A DNA stretch of 64,000 bases from Lysobacteraceae bacterium. Its GTDB lineage: Bacteria > Pseudomonadota > Gammaproteobacteria > Nitrococcales > AK92. This document shows, one piece after another, positions 33,895 to 43,082 of this stretch. Below the pieces are notes generated by a model. The model had not been told where the DNA came from and did not search any database. It saw only the letters and a list, made by a program, of their open reading frames with translations. Numbering within the stretch: position 1 is the stretch's first letter; every line of letters begins with the position of its first letter. The stretch lies in assembly GCA_012523465.1 (NCBI GenBank), contig JAAYIK010000029.1, positions 42,392 to 106,391 on the forward strand, in the 5' to 3' direction. The translations under genes and the position numbers were made by a program.

Positions 33895-35226
33895 TTACAG
33901 GATGTAGCGGCTCAGGTCCTCATTGCGGGCCAGATCGGCCAGGGCGGCATCGACAAAGGCGGCGTCGATCACGATCTGCTCGCCGCCGCGGTCGGCGGCG
34001 GTGAAGGAGACGTCTTCCAGCAGCCGTTCCATTACAGTGTGCAGTCGCCGGGCACCGATGTTCTCGGTGCGCGCGTTGACCTCCCAGGCTACCTGGGCGA
34101 TGCGGGCCAGGCCGTCTTCGGTGAAGCTCAACTGCACACCCTCGGTGGCGAGCAGGGCCTGGTACTGGCGTACCAGCGAGGCATCGGGCTCGGTCAGGAT
34201 GCGCACGAAGTCCTCCACCGACAGCGGATCCAGCTCGACTCGTATCGGCAGCCGCCCCTGCAGTTCGGGGATCAGATCCGAGGGCTTGGAGAGGTGGAAC
34301 GCGCCGGAGGCGATGAACAGGATGTGGTCGGTGCGGACCATGCCGTACTTGGTGGAGACGGTGCAGCCTTCCACCAGCGGCAGCAGGTCGCGCTGCACTC
34401 CCTCGCGCGATACATCGGGGCCGCCGTGCTCGGAGCGGCGCGCGATCTTGTCGATTTCGTCGATGAAGATGATGCCGTTCTGCTCAGCGCGCTGCAGGGC
34501 CTTGAGCTTGATCTCCTCTTCGTTGACCATCTTGGCTGCCTCTTCTTCCTGCAGCAGCTTGAGCGCCTCCCGCACGGGCAGCTTGCGGGTCTTGGTGCGC
34601 TCGCCGCCCAGGCCCTGGAACAGCGATTGCAGCTGGCTGGTCATCTCTTCCATGCCTGGCGGGGCCATGATTTCCACGCCGATCGGCATGGCCCGCACCT
34701 CGATCTCCACTTCACGGTCGTCCAGCTTACCCTCGCGCAGCAGCTTGCGGAATTTCTGCCGGGTGCTGTCGTCGGGCGGCGGCTGCTGCGGTTCGAAGCG
34801 CATGCTGGAACGGGGCCGCGGCAGCAAGGCGTCCAGCAACCGCTCCTCGGCAGCGTCTTCGGCGCGGGTGCGAACCTTGGCGATTTCCTCCTCGCGGGTC
34901 ATCTTGACCGCGATCTCGACCAGGTCGCGCACCATGGACTCGACGTCGCGGCCGACATAGCCGACCTCGGTGAACTTGGTGGCTTCCACCTTGATGAAGG
35001 GCGCCCGGGCCAGCTTGGCCAGCCGGCGGGCGATCTCGGTCTTGCCGACACCGGTGGGACCGATCATCAGAATGTTCTTGGGCGTGATCTCGTTGCGCAG
35101 CGGTTCTGCCACCTGCATGCGCCGCCAGCGGTTGCGCAGGGCGATGGCGACCGCGCGTTTGGCTTTGGTCTGGCCAATGATGTGCTTGTCGAGTTCCTGG
35201 ACGATTTCGCGAGGGGTCATCGACAT
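33895..35226 (-). CDS. hslU: ATP-dependent protease ATPase subunit HslU
   Basis: 443 residues, AAA+ unfoldase of the HslVU protease. Walker A GPTGVGKT (56-63), pore-loop region GYVGRDVE, Walker [11 protein letters not shown], and the C-terminal RYIL that inserts into HslV to open it. About 100 bp separates it from hslV, longer than usual. Confidence 0.98.
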   Translation of the reverse strand: MSMTPREIVQELDKHIIGQTKAKRAVAIALRNRWRRMQVAEPLRNEITPKNILMIGPTGVGKTEIARRLAKLARAPFIKVEATKFTEVGYVGRDVESMVRDLVEIAVKMTREEEIAKVRTRAEDAAEERLLDALLPRPRSSMRFEPQQPPPDDSTRQKFRKLLREGKLDDREVEIEVRAMPIGVEIMAPPGMEEMTSQLQSLFQGLGGERTKTRKLPVREALKLLQEEEAAKMVNEEEIKLKALQRAEQNGIIFIDEIDKIARRSEHGGPDVSREGVQRDLLPLVEGCTVSTKYGMVRTDHILFIASGAFHLSKPSDLIPELQGRLPIRVELDPLSVEDFVRILTEPDASLVRQYQALLATEGVQLSFTEDGLARIAQVAWEVNARTENIGARRLHTVMERLLEDVSFTAADRGGEQIVIDAAFVDAALADLARNEDLSRYIL

Positions 35227-35327
35227 GGGTTCACTCCTTCAGGCCCTGCCATGGTAAGGCGCTGGTCGCTGGTGGCGCCGGGTGCGGCAGCCGGTTCCCT
35301 TGGCCGGCGTTGCGCAGCGCCAGGTGC

Positions 35328-35864
35328 CTACGGCAGTTCCTCGATGGTCAGGTGGCGGTTGGTGTAGATGCAGATGTCGCCGGCGATGTGGAGCGCTTTC
35401 TCGACGATCTCGCGGGCCGACAGATCGGTGTTCTCCAGCAGCGCCGTGGCCGCGGCCTGGGCATAGGGGCCCCCGGAGCCGATCGCGATCAGCCCATTCT
35501 CCGGCTCCACCACGTCGCCGTTGCCAGAGATCATTAGGATGGTGTCCTTGTCGGCGACCACCAGCAGCGCTTCGCGCCGCCGCAATACCCGGTCGCTGCG
35601 CCAGTCCTTGGCCATTTCCACCGCGGCCCGGGTCAGGTTGCCACGGTGCTTCTCGAGCTGCCCCTCGAAGCGCTCGAACAGGGTGAAGGCATCGGCGGTG
35701 CCCCCGGCGAAGCCGGCCACCACCTGATCGTTGTGCAGGCGGCGCACCTTGCGCGCGTTGCTCTTCATGATGGTCTGGCCGAGGGTCACCTGGCCGTCGC
35801 CGCCAACGGCAACGCGGCCGTCGCGCCGCACCGCGAGTATGGTCGTACCTCTGAATTGCTCCAC
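35328..35864 (-). CDS. hslV: ATP-dependent protease peptidase subunit HslV
   Basis: 178 residues from GTG 35864, with GGAG six bases upstream. The longer open frame (to 35948) adds unrelated residues. A six-residue propeptide (MEQFRG) is followed by the catalytic N-terminal Thr-Thr; [23 protein letters not shown] and [14 protein letters not shown] are family marks. Forms dodecameric proteasome-like particles with HslU. A heat-shock-type promoter lies upstream. Confidence 0.96.
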   Translation of the reverse strand: MEQFRGTTILAVRRDGRVAVGGDGQVTLGQTIMKSNARKVRRLHNDQVVAGFAGGTADAFTLFERFEGQLEKHRGNLTRAAVEMAKDWRSDRVLRRREALLVVADKDTILMISGNGDVVEPENGLIAIGSGGPYAQAAATALLENTDLSAREIVEKALHIAGDICIYTNRHLTIEELP

Positions 35865-35924
35865 AGCGGACTCCAGCTCTAGAGAATGGACGGTGGCGGA
35901 CCGTGTGTATGCGCGCAGCCATCG

Positions 35925-35949
35925 TAACGGGGCCGCGGCCCGCGTCAAG
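35925..35949 (-). promoter_or_regulatory. Candidate sigma32 (heat-shock) promoter for hslVU
   Basis: On the minus strand CTTGAC (35949-35944), 11 bp, then CCCCGTTA (35932-35925). Both half-sites resemble the RpoH consensus CTTGAA / CCCCATnTA, though the spacer is about 2 bp shorter than usual. Start near 35918 gives a leader of about 54 nt. hslVU is a classic sigma32 target. Confidence 0.4.
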
Positions 35950-36035
35950 AACTATGAGGGCGGCCGCGGTGCCAGCCCATGCCGCCGCAAGGCTGAGGTG
36001 AGGGCGCTGGCCGGTGCGCAGCCCAGCATGGCGGG

Positions 36036-36041
36036 ATTATA
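36036..36041 (-). promoter_or_regulatory. TATAAT box between xerC and hslV
   Basis: Perfect -10 hexamer on the minus strand just after the xerC stop, with no recognisable -35 at 16-18 bp. Could be a second, vegetative promoter for hslVU. Confidence 0.3.
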
Positions 36042-36058
36042 GCGCCAATGGAGCTGGC

Positions 36059-36967
36059 TTACTCTTTTTGCGAGCGCCGCCGGGCGCGGGGATGGGCGGC
36101 GTCGTAGACCTTGGCCAGGTGCTGGAAATCCAGATGGGTATAGATCTGGGTGGTGCCGATGTCGGCATGGCCTAGCAGCTCTTGCACTGCGCGCAGGTCG
36201 CCGCTGGATTCCAGCAGGTGGCTGGCGAAGGAGTGGCGCAGCATGTGAGGATGCACCGGCCGGCCCAGGCCCTGCTGCTGGCTGAGGCGGGTTAGGCGGG
36301 CCTGGATGGAGCGGGCCGAGAGGCGGCTGCCGCGCCGGCTGACGAACAGGGCCGGCTGGTCAGCGACAGCAAAGCCTGGACGCAGCTGCAGCCATCGCTG
36401 CAGCGCCTGTCGGGCCTGGCGGCCTACCGGCACCACGCGGACCTTGCCGCCTTTACCGAGCACGCGCACTTCGCCTTCGGCGAGGTCGAGGTCGGTCAGA
36501 TCGAGCCGCACCGTCTCGGCCAGGCGCAGGCCGGACGAATAGATCAGCTCAAAGATGGCCTTGTCCCGCACCAGCAGCGGATCGTCGGTGGGCATCTCCA
36601 GCAAGGCGGCCGTGGTGTCTACGTCCAGGGCCTTGGGCAGCCGGCGCGGCGATTTGGGTGCTTTGAGGTCGGCAGCCGGATCGTGCCTGGCCACCCCCTC
36701 GCGGATCAGGAAACGGTAGAAGCTGCGGATGGCCGACAGCTGCCGCTGCAGGCTGCGGCCGGACAGACCGGCGCGATGACGGGCACTGATGAACGCGCGC
36801 ACGTGATGGTTGTCGAGGTCCTGCCAGCGTGCCAACCGCTGGCGCTGGCGGAATTCGTCGAACAGCTCGAGATCGCGCCGGTAATGGCGGCAGGTCAGCG
36901 GCGACAGCCGCCGCTCGTGGCGCAGGTGGGCTTCGAAGCGGTCGAGCCAGGCGCTGGCCTCGGTCAT
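36059..36967 (-). CDS. xerC: Site-specific tyrosine recombinase XerC
   Basis: 302 residues. Resolves chromosome dimers at dif with XerD. N-terminal SAM-like core-binding domain (LDRFEAHLRHERRLSPLTCRHYRRDL); catalytic residues in SSGLRLAE, GKGGKVR, HMLRHSFASHLLE, LGHADIGTTQIYTHLD (R-K-H-R-H-Y set). Overlaps the DUF484 gene by 4 bp, the usual pairing. Confidence 0.96.
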   Translation of the reverse strand: MTEASAWLDRFEAHLRHERRLSPLTCRHYRRDLELFDEFRQRQRLARWQDLDNHHVRAFISARHRAGLSGRSLQRQLSAIRSFYRFLIREGVARHDPAADLKAPKSPRRLPKALDVDTTAALLEMPTDDPLLVRDKAIFELIYSSGLRLAETVRLDLTDLDLAEGEVRVLGKGGKVRVVPVGRQARQALQRWLQLRPGFAVADQPALFVSRRGSRLSARSIQARLTRLSQQQGLGRPVHPHMLRHSFASHLLESSGDLRAVQELLGHADIGTTQIYTHLDFQHLAKVYDAAHPRARRRSQKE

Positions 36968-37656
36968 GGCGCGGCCGGCAGGTAGCGCTGCAGGGCGCGG
37001 CCGGCGACGGCGCCGAGCTGGCGCAGGAAGACCGTGCCCATGCCGGGCTGGAAGCGTTCGGGCCAGTAGCTGCCGATGGCCAGCAGGCCAAGGAGGCGGC
37101 CGTCAAACAGCGGCACCAGTGCGGTCGAGCCGATGGCCACGGCGCTGTCGCCGAACAGGAAGTGCAGCTGCTCGCGGGTGAGACGGCCGCAGAGGGGGCG
37201 CGGCGCCTTGAGCAGCGGCGCGAACAGCTCAAGCTCGGGTGCCTCCGGCGCCACCCAGTCGGGGCCGTCTCCGGAGCCCAGCAGCCGGATCACGATGGCG
37301 TCGCAGTCGAAGTTCCGCCGTAGCTCGTCCTTAAGCACGAAGAGGACCGCTTCGAGATGCGGCGCGCTGATCAGCTCCAGGGTCAGGTGGTGGATGCGCT
37401 CGGCCAGGCGGTCGTTGTCGCGCGCCACCGCCAGCAGCTCATCTAGGCGCTGCTGCAGCTGCCGGTTGCGTTCCCGCAGCACGCGGGCCTGGTATTCCAG
37501 CAGGGAGACCGCGGCGCCACAAGGGTGGGGAATGTCCAGCTGCGCCAGCAGGTCCGGGTGCTGCCGCAGAAACTGCGGATTCCTGATGAGGAAATCGGTG
37601 ACGACAGCTTCGACCGAATCATCGGCCGCTTGCTGCGGCTGTTGGCTGAATGTCAT
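36964..37656 (-). CDS. DUF484-family GAF-like protein
   Basis: 230 residues from ATG 37656; the frame extends to a TTG at 37692. N-terminus VTDFLIRNPQFLRQHPDLLAQL is the DUF484 hallmark, followed by a coiled coil (LRERNRQLQQRLDELLAVARDNDRL) and a GAF-like domain. Always near xerC and dapF in gammaproteobacteria; function unknown. A possible promoter with -35 TTGTCA (minus strand, 37718-37713) and a poor -10 sits in the gap to lysA, where dapF would normally be. Confidence 0.9.
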   Translation of the reverse strand: MTFSQQPQQAADDSVEAVVTDFLIRNPQFLRQHPDLLAQLDIPHPCGAAVSLLEYQARVLRERNRQLQQRLDELLAVARDNDRLAERIHHLTLELISAPHLEAVLFVLKDELRRNFDCDAIVIRLLGSGDGPDWVAPEAPELELFAPLLKAPRPLCGRLTREQLHFLFGDSAVAIGSTALVPLFDGRLLGLLAIGSYWPERFQPGMGTVFLRQLGAVAGRALQRYLPAAP

Positions 37657-37753
37657 GTGATCGGGTCCTGGCGCTGCGTTTGTCCGTTGCAATTAACGAT
37701 AAACCAAACCGCTGACAAAACCCTAGCACGGATGCGCGGCAGCCGCCGGCCGC

Positions 37754-39004
37754 CTACGCCGGCAGCAGCGTCTCGCCGCGCAGCAAGTCCTCCATGGTTT
37801 CCCGACGACGGATCAGATGCATCCGGTCGCCGTCCACCATCAGTTCGGCGGCGCGCGGCCGGCTGTTGTAGTTGGAGCTCATCACGAAGCCGTAGGCGCC
37901 GGCAGAGTGCACCGCCAGCAGGTCGCCAGGGGCGATGGCGAGCCGGCGCTGCTTGCCGAGAAAGTCGGCGCTTTCGCAGACCGGTCCGACCACGTCGTAG
38001 ATATCCTCGGCGGCGGCCGGATTCTCGGTCACCGGCTCGATGCGCTGCCAGGAGTCGTACAGGGCCGGCCGCAGTAGGTCGTTCATGGCGGCATCCACCA
38101 CGGCGAAGCTTTTGGCCGGGCCGCGCTTGAGATATTCCACCCGGGTAAGCAGCACCCCGGCGTTGCCGACGATGGCACGCCCCGGCTCCATGATGAGCTT
38201 GAGCGGGCGCTGCCCCAGCCGCTCGAGCACCACGGCAGCGTACTCGGCTGCCGTCGGCGGTTGCTCGTCGTGGTAGCGAATGCCGAGGCCGCCACCGATG
38301 TTGATGTGCGTCAGCGCGATGCCGGCGGCCTGCAGCCGGTCGATCAGGACCAGCAGGCGCTCCAGAGCGTCGCCGATGGGTTCCAGGCTGGTCAGCTGGG
38401 AGCCGATGTGACAGTCCACGCCGATCAGCTCGATGTGCTCCAGCGCCCGGGCTTGCAGAAACAGCCGCTCGGCCTGGTTGATCTCGATGCCAAACTTGTT
38501 GTCCCGCAGGCCGGTGGAAATATAGGGATGGGTGCGGGCGTCGACGTCCGGATTGACCCGCAGCGAGACCGGAGCCTTGACGCCCAGCTCCTCGGCCACC
38601 GCGTTCAGCCGCTGTAGCTCCGGCTCGGACTCGACATTGAAGCAGAGGATGCCTGCCTGCAGGGCCTGGCGCATTTCCGCGGCCGTTTTGCCGACGCCGG
38701 AGAAGACCACCTTGCGCGGATCGCCGCCGGCCCGGATGACGCGCTCCAGCTCGCCGCCGGAGACGATGTCGAAGCCGCTGCCCAGCCGCGCCAGGCAGTT
38801 CAGCACGGCCAGGTTGGAGTTGGCCTTGACGGCGTAGCAGATCAGGTGGTCGCGCCCCTGGAAGGCCTGGTTGAAGGCGCGCCAGGCGGTTTCGATGGCG
38901 CGCCGGGAGTAAACGTAGCAGGGTGTGCCATGACGCGCGGCTGCGTCGGCGAGATCGACGTCTTCCAGGAACAGGCGGCCGTTGCGGCGGGAGAGCGTCT
39001 GCAT
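37754..39004 (-). CDS. lysA: Diaminopimelate decarboxylase
   Basis: 416 residues from ATG 39004; the longer frame would overlap lptM. PLP-dependent last step of lysine synthesis. Lys60 in CYAVKANSN binds PLP; HIGSQL, GGGLGIRY, EPGRAIVGNAG and the C-terminal GPVCESADF / GAYGF blocks are present. Directly follows lptM; dapF, usually next, is absent. Confidence 0.97.
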   Translation of the reverse strand: MQTLSRRNGRLFLEDVDLADAAARHGTPCYVYSRRAIETAWRAFNQAFQGRDHLICYAVKANSNLAVLNCLARLGSGFDIVSGGELERVIRAGGDPRKVVFSGVGKTAAEMRQALQAGILCFNVESEPELQRLNAVAEELGVKAPVSLRVNPDVDARTHPYISTGLRDNKFGIEINQAERLFLQARALEHIELIGVDCHIGSQLTSLEPIGDALERLLVLIDRLQAAGIALTHINIGGGLGIRYHDEQPPTAAEYAAVVLERLGQRPLKLIMEPGRAIVGNAGVLLTRVEYLKRGPAKSFAVVDAAMNDLLRPALYDSWQRIEPVTENPAAAEDIYDVVGPVCESADFLGKQRRLAIAPGDLLAVHSAGAYGFVMSSNYNSRPRAAELMVDGDRMHLIRRRETMEDLLRGETLLPA

Positions 39005-39023
39005 CGGGGAATCCCTTTGTGAA

Positions 39024-39146
39024 TCAGCGGGAGGCGGCCTGTCCGTTGGTCTCGGCCGGCAGGTAGAGAGGGCCTTTCTGGCCACAGCCGTGAAGCGCGG
39101 CGGCCGACACCAGCATGAGCAGCGTGAGAAGCAAGCGCTTGGACAT
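39024..39146 (-). CDS. lptM: LPS translocon maturation chaperone LptM (small lipoprotein)
   Basis: 40 residues, outside typical gene-length cut-offs. Signal peptide with lipobox LHGC, then the family signature CGQKGPLYLP. LptM is an outer-membrane lipoprotein that helps LptD mature its disulfides. Good ribosome-binding site (GGGAG six bases before ATG 39146) and a strong promoter just upstream. The lptM-lysA arrangement is conserved in gammaproteobacteria. Confidence 0.9.
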   Translation of the reverse strand: MSKRLLLTLLMLVSAAALHGCGQKGPLYLPAETNGQAASR

Positions 39147-39171
39147 GACCGGCTCCCTGCGAAAGAAAGGC

Positions 39172-39199
39172 ATTATAGCGGCTGCGGCCGCTGTGTCGA
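39172..39199 (-). promoter_or_regulatory. Sigma70 promoter of lptM-lysA
   Basis: Minus strand TCGACA (39199-39194), 16 bp, TATAAT (39177-39172). Start near 39165, about 19 nt before lptM. One of the strongest promoter matches in the window. Confidence 0.65.
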
Positions 39200-39249
39200 A
39201 GGACCGGCGCCGTCCGTGGCCAGTCCATTGCGCGTTGCCGCAGGGTTGG

Positions 39250-39471
39250 TCAGCGCAGCAGCCGGTCCTTGGCGGTCAGCAGGAACAGCTCCCGGAACAG
39301 GCTGTGTAGCGCTTCTTCCGCCAGCAGCGCCCGGGCGAGCGGGTCCTCCGGCGGGTCGTTCCGGGTCGCCGCCGGATGCTGCCACAGCAGACGGACGGCA
39401 CCGGTGGAGGCGTCGCGGATTTCCAGGCAAGGGCGGCCGTGCGTGGCGCGGGCATTGATGCGATATCCCAT
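39250..39471 (-). CDS. Small protein of unknown function behind a Fur box
   Basis: 73 residues, no family recognised. AAGGAG eight bases before the ATG supports real translation. The first half looks like a short beta sheet (GYRINARATHGRPCLEIRD, GAVRLLW), the second half an amphipathic helix (LLAEEALHSLFRELFLLTA). No membrane segment or signal peptide; one cysteine. The Fur operator 35 bp upstream predicts iron-repressed expression. It could be the first gene of a transcript running into lptM-lysA, but lptM has its own promoter. Confidence 0.65.
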   Translation of the reverse strand: MGYRINARATHGRPCLEIRDASTGAVRLLWQHPAATRNDPPEDPLARALLAEEALHSLFRELFLLTAKDRLLR

Positions 39472-39506
39472 CCTCGGGACTCCTTTCCATGGCGAGAGTT
39501 AATGAA

Positions 39507-39525
39507 GTTAATAGTAATCATTATC
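39507..39525. promoter_or_regulatory. Fur box
   Basis: Matches the 19-bp consensus GATAATGATAATCATTATC at 16 of 19 positions, with the right half (AATCATTATC) perfect. It lies inside a possible minus-strand promoter (TTGCAA at 39533-39528, 17-bp spacer, poor -10), where Fur binding would block transcription of the 73-residue ORF. The plus-strand SirB-like gene starts 80 bp away and could also be affected. Confidence 0.75.
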
Positions 39526-39605
39526 TTTTGCAATAACTTTGTGAGCCTGCCGCCCGTCTCCTCGTGCTAATCTCATTGCCGAGTCCATCACGGTTTTGAG
39601 CAGCC

Positions 39606-39986
39606 ATGTACCTCGGAATCAAACATTTGCACATCACCACGGTCTACATCACCATCGCGCTGTTCGTGCTGCGCGGCATCTGGATGGTGTTCAGCCCCGG
39701 CATGCTGGAGAAGCGCTGGGTCCGCATCGTGCCGCACATCAACGATACCGTGTTGCTGCTAAGCGCGATCGCCCTGGCCGTGATGCTGCGGCAATATCCG
39801 TTCGTCCACGGCTGGCTGACGGCGAAGGTGATCGGCCTGGTGGTTTATATCGGGCTCGGAATGGTCGCCTTACGGCGAGGGAAGACCAAGGCGGTGCGCA
39901 TCGCCGCTTTCTTCGCTGCGCTGGTGACGATCGCCTACGTCTACAGCGTCGCCCGCGCTCATCATCCGTGGCCATGGGCATTGTGA
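39606..39986 (+). CDS. SirB family integral membrane protein
   Basis: 126 residues with four membrane helices: YLGIKHLHITTVYITIALFVLRG, then NDTVLLLSAIALAVML, KVIGLVVYIGLGMVAL and IAAFFAALVTIAYV. The pattern and the conserved R-G and PHIND motifs match the SirB2/YchQ-like family, whose function is not known. Confidence 0.85.
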   Translation: MYLGIKHLHITTVYITIALFVLRGIWMVFSPGMLEKRWVRIVPHINDTVLLLSAIALAVMLRQYPFVHGWLTAKVIGLVVYIGLGMVALRRGKTKAVRIAAFFAALVTIAYVYSVARAHHPWPWAL

Positions 39987-40067
39987 GCCGGTTGCGGGAC
40001 AATCGTTTCACGCGCTGGCTGGAGCCAGCCTGCTGTTGCAACCGCAGGGACGCGGTGGAGGAGACAC

Positions 40068-40715
40068 ATGCGTCGAACCACTCGCGGCCTGCGCCAGCGG
40101 CTTGCCCGCCTGGTGCTTCGTCTGTGCGGCTGGACCGTGGAAACGCCCGCCCCCGAGGCGCCCAAGTACGTCTTGGTTGTCGCGCCGCATACCTCCAACT
40201 GGGATTTCCCTTGGGGTTATCTGGGCAAGGTCACCCTAGGGCTGCATCTGAACTGGATGGGCAAGCACACCTTGTTCCGCTGGCCCTATGGCTGGTTCAT
40301 GCGCTGGCTGGGCGGGATTCCGGTGGATCGGCGGGGGCGCCACAACCTGAGCCAGCAGATGGCAGCCGTGTTCGCCCGGCGCGAGCGGCTGGTACTGGCC
40401 ATCATGCCGGAAGGCACACGCAGCTATACCAAGGGTTGGAAGACGGGCTTTTACTACATCGCCCTGGCGGCCCAGGTGCCGCTGGCGCTGGGCTACATCG
40501 ACTATCGGCGCAAGGCCATGGGCATCAGCGAGCCCTTTTATCCCAGCGGCAACCTGGAGGCCGACCTGCAGCGGATCCGAGAGTTTTATGCCGATAAAAT
40601 AGGCCGTTATCCGGAGAAGACCGGCGAGATCGCCATTCTGCCGTCCAGCCGGCCAGCGCCGGTAGCTGCTGACGGGCGGTCGGCGACGATGGAGAACGTA
40701 CGAAAAGCGTCCTGA
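40068..40715 (+). CDS. Glycerol acyltransferase-like protein (PlsC superfamily)
   Basis: 215 residues. The acyltransferase motif HTSNWD (41-46) is the full H-x4-D catalytic pair, and MPEGTRSYTKGWKTGFYYIA contains motif III plus the downstream signature of small soluble-looking PlsC relatives. There is no N-terminal membrane helix, unlike the paralogue near 17.3 kb. The acyl acceptor is unknown. Confidence 0.85.
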   Translation: MRRTTRGLRQRLARLVLRLCGWTVETPAPEAPKYVLVVAPHTSNWDFPWGYLGKVTLGLHLNWMGKHTLFRWPYGWFMRWLGGIPVDRRGRHNLSQQMAAVFARRERLVLAIMPEGTRSYTKGWKTGFYYIALAAQVPLALGYIDYRRKAMGISEPFYPSGNLEADLQRIREFYADKIGRYPEKTGEIAILPSSRPAPVAADGRSATMENVRKAS

Positions 40716-40790
40716 GGGACGGCCGGCCAGCGAGGGAGCTCGAACGAGGCTCGGCAGGTCCGGGACGGCGAGCGCGGGAAGGAGGAGATC

Positions 40791-41735
40791 ATGCTGCAGC
40801 CTCGCTACGACGATTACGACCATGGCATCACGGCTATCGACACCGACTACGTGCGGCCTTACCTCGATGCCAGCCACTTGATCGTGCGCGATGGCCGCGC
40901 CGCCTTCGTCGACACCGGGGTCAACAGCTCGGTGCCGCATCTGCTGGCGGTGCTGGAACGCAAGGGCATCGCTCCGGATCAAGTCGATTACGTGCTGGTG
41001 ACGCATGTCCATCTGGACCATGCCGGCGGCGCCGGCCAACTGATGCAGGCGCTGCCCAACGCCAGGCTGGTGGTGCATCCGCGTGGTGCGCGCCACATGA
41101 TCGACCCGCAGCGGCTGATCGAAGGCTCGATCGCGGTCTATGGCGCCGAGGCCTTCAAGTCCATGTTCGGCGAGATCCGGCCAGTGCCGGCCGAGCGAGT
41201 GATCGCCATCAGCGACGGCGAGGAGCTGAAGCTGGGCAACAGCCGGCTACTGTTCATTCACACGCCCGGCCATGCCGCCCATCACTACTGCATCGTCGAC
41301 TACGACTCCAACAGCGTCTTCACCGGCGATACCTTCGGCGTTTCCTATCGGGAGCTGGACTCTGCCAAGGGTCCCATCGCTTTCGTGACCAGCACCCCGG
41401 TTCAGTTCGACCCCGACGCCCTGCACGCTTCCATCGACCGGTTGCTGGGGTTCGAGCCGCAGGCGGCCTATCTGACCCATTACAGCCGGGTGGAGGACCT
41501 GCCGCGCCTGGCGGCGGAGCTGCACCAGGACATCGATGCCTACGTCGCCATTGCGCGCCGGGCGCAGGGTACGGACAATCCAGCCGAGCGCATCGGCGCG
41601 GGCCTGCGCGAGTACATGCTGGGACGACTGGAGGCGCACGGCTGCCCGCTGGAGCCGGACCGCGCTGCGCAGTTTCTCGCCGTCGACATCACCCTCAACA
41701 CCCAGGGGCTTTTGGTGTGGCTAGCGCGACAATGA
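40791..41735 (+). CDS. MBL-fold metallo-hydrolase
   Basis: 314 residues, metallo-beta-lactamase fold. Metal-binding THVHLDHAGG at 71-80, HTPGHAAHH and FTGDTFG downstream, and a C-terminal His near TLNTQGL. It has GGAGGAG just upstream of ATG. Substrate unknown; resembles the flavoprotein- or quorum-lactonase-like branch only in the general motifs. Confidence 0.88.
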   Translation: MLQPRYDDYDHGITAIDTDYVRPYLDASHLIVRDGRAAFVDTGVNSSVPHLLAVLERKGIAPDQVDYVLVTHVHLDHAGGAGQLMQALPNARLVVHPRGARHMIDPQRLIEGSIAVYGAEAFKSMFGEIRPVPAERVIAISDGEELKLGNSRLLFIHTPGHAAHHYCIVDYDSNSVFTGDTFGVSYRELDSAKGPIAFVTSTPVQFDPDALHASIDRLLGFEPQAAYLTHYSRVEDLPRLAAELHQDIDAYVAIARRAQGTDNPAERIGAGLREYMLGRLEAHGCPLEPDRAAQFLAVDITLNTQGLLVWLARQ

Positions 41736-41747
41736 GGGAAACCGGTT

Positions 41748-42065
41748 GTGTCCGCGTTTAGCGAATCGCCGCCGGAGTGGCTGCTGGGCCGCTGGCGCCT
41801 GCAGCGGGCCGAAGCAGGGCTGGAGATCTTGCCGGATACCCGCATGGATTTCCGCCGCGACGGGGAGCTATTCTACACCATCACCGTGGCAGGGCAGCAG
41901 GCCTTCTTCGAGCTGAAGTACCGCGTCGAGGGCACGATGCTGCACACCATCCATCCTGCCGGCGGCCATCAGGCCAGCGCCAGCATAAGGCTGGAGGACG
42001 ATGGCCGGCTGCAGTTCGACTTCGCCGGTCGTCGCGCCTGGTTCGTGCGGGAGCGGCTAATGTAG
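41748..42065 (+). CDS. Hypothetical protein with a lipocalin-like pattern
   Basis: 105 residues, GTG start 12 bp after the MBL gene. The sequence alternates like a small beta barrel: WLLGRWRLQRA, MDFRRDGELFYTITV, FELKYRVEGTMLHTIHP, IRLEDDGRLQFDFAG. The layout (LxGxW, then DG-x-L repeats) resembles lipocalin-like or META-type domains, but no family can be named. Converges on cysK with a 9-bp gap. Confidence 0.7.
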   Translation: MSAFSESPPEWLLGRWRLQRAEAGLEILPDTRMDFRRDGELFYTITVAGQQAFFELKYRVEGTMLHTIHPAGGHQASASIRLEDDGRLQFDFAGRRAWFVRERLM

Positions 42066-42074
42066 GGAGCCGCT

Positions 42075-43043
<969 letters not shown>

Positions 43044-43082
43044 GGCAGGCCTCCTCCTGAGAAGACGGTTTCATTAGGCGGT

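Noticed and set aside
34039-35367. 442-codon plus-strand open frame over hslU
   Set aside because: Antisense to the unmistakable hslU; no Shine-Dalgarno site or family.
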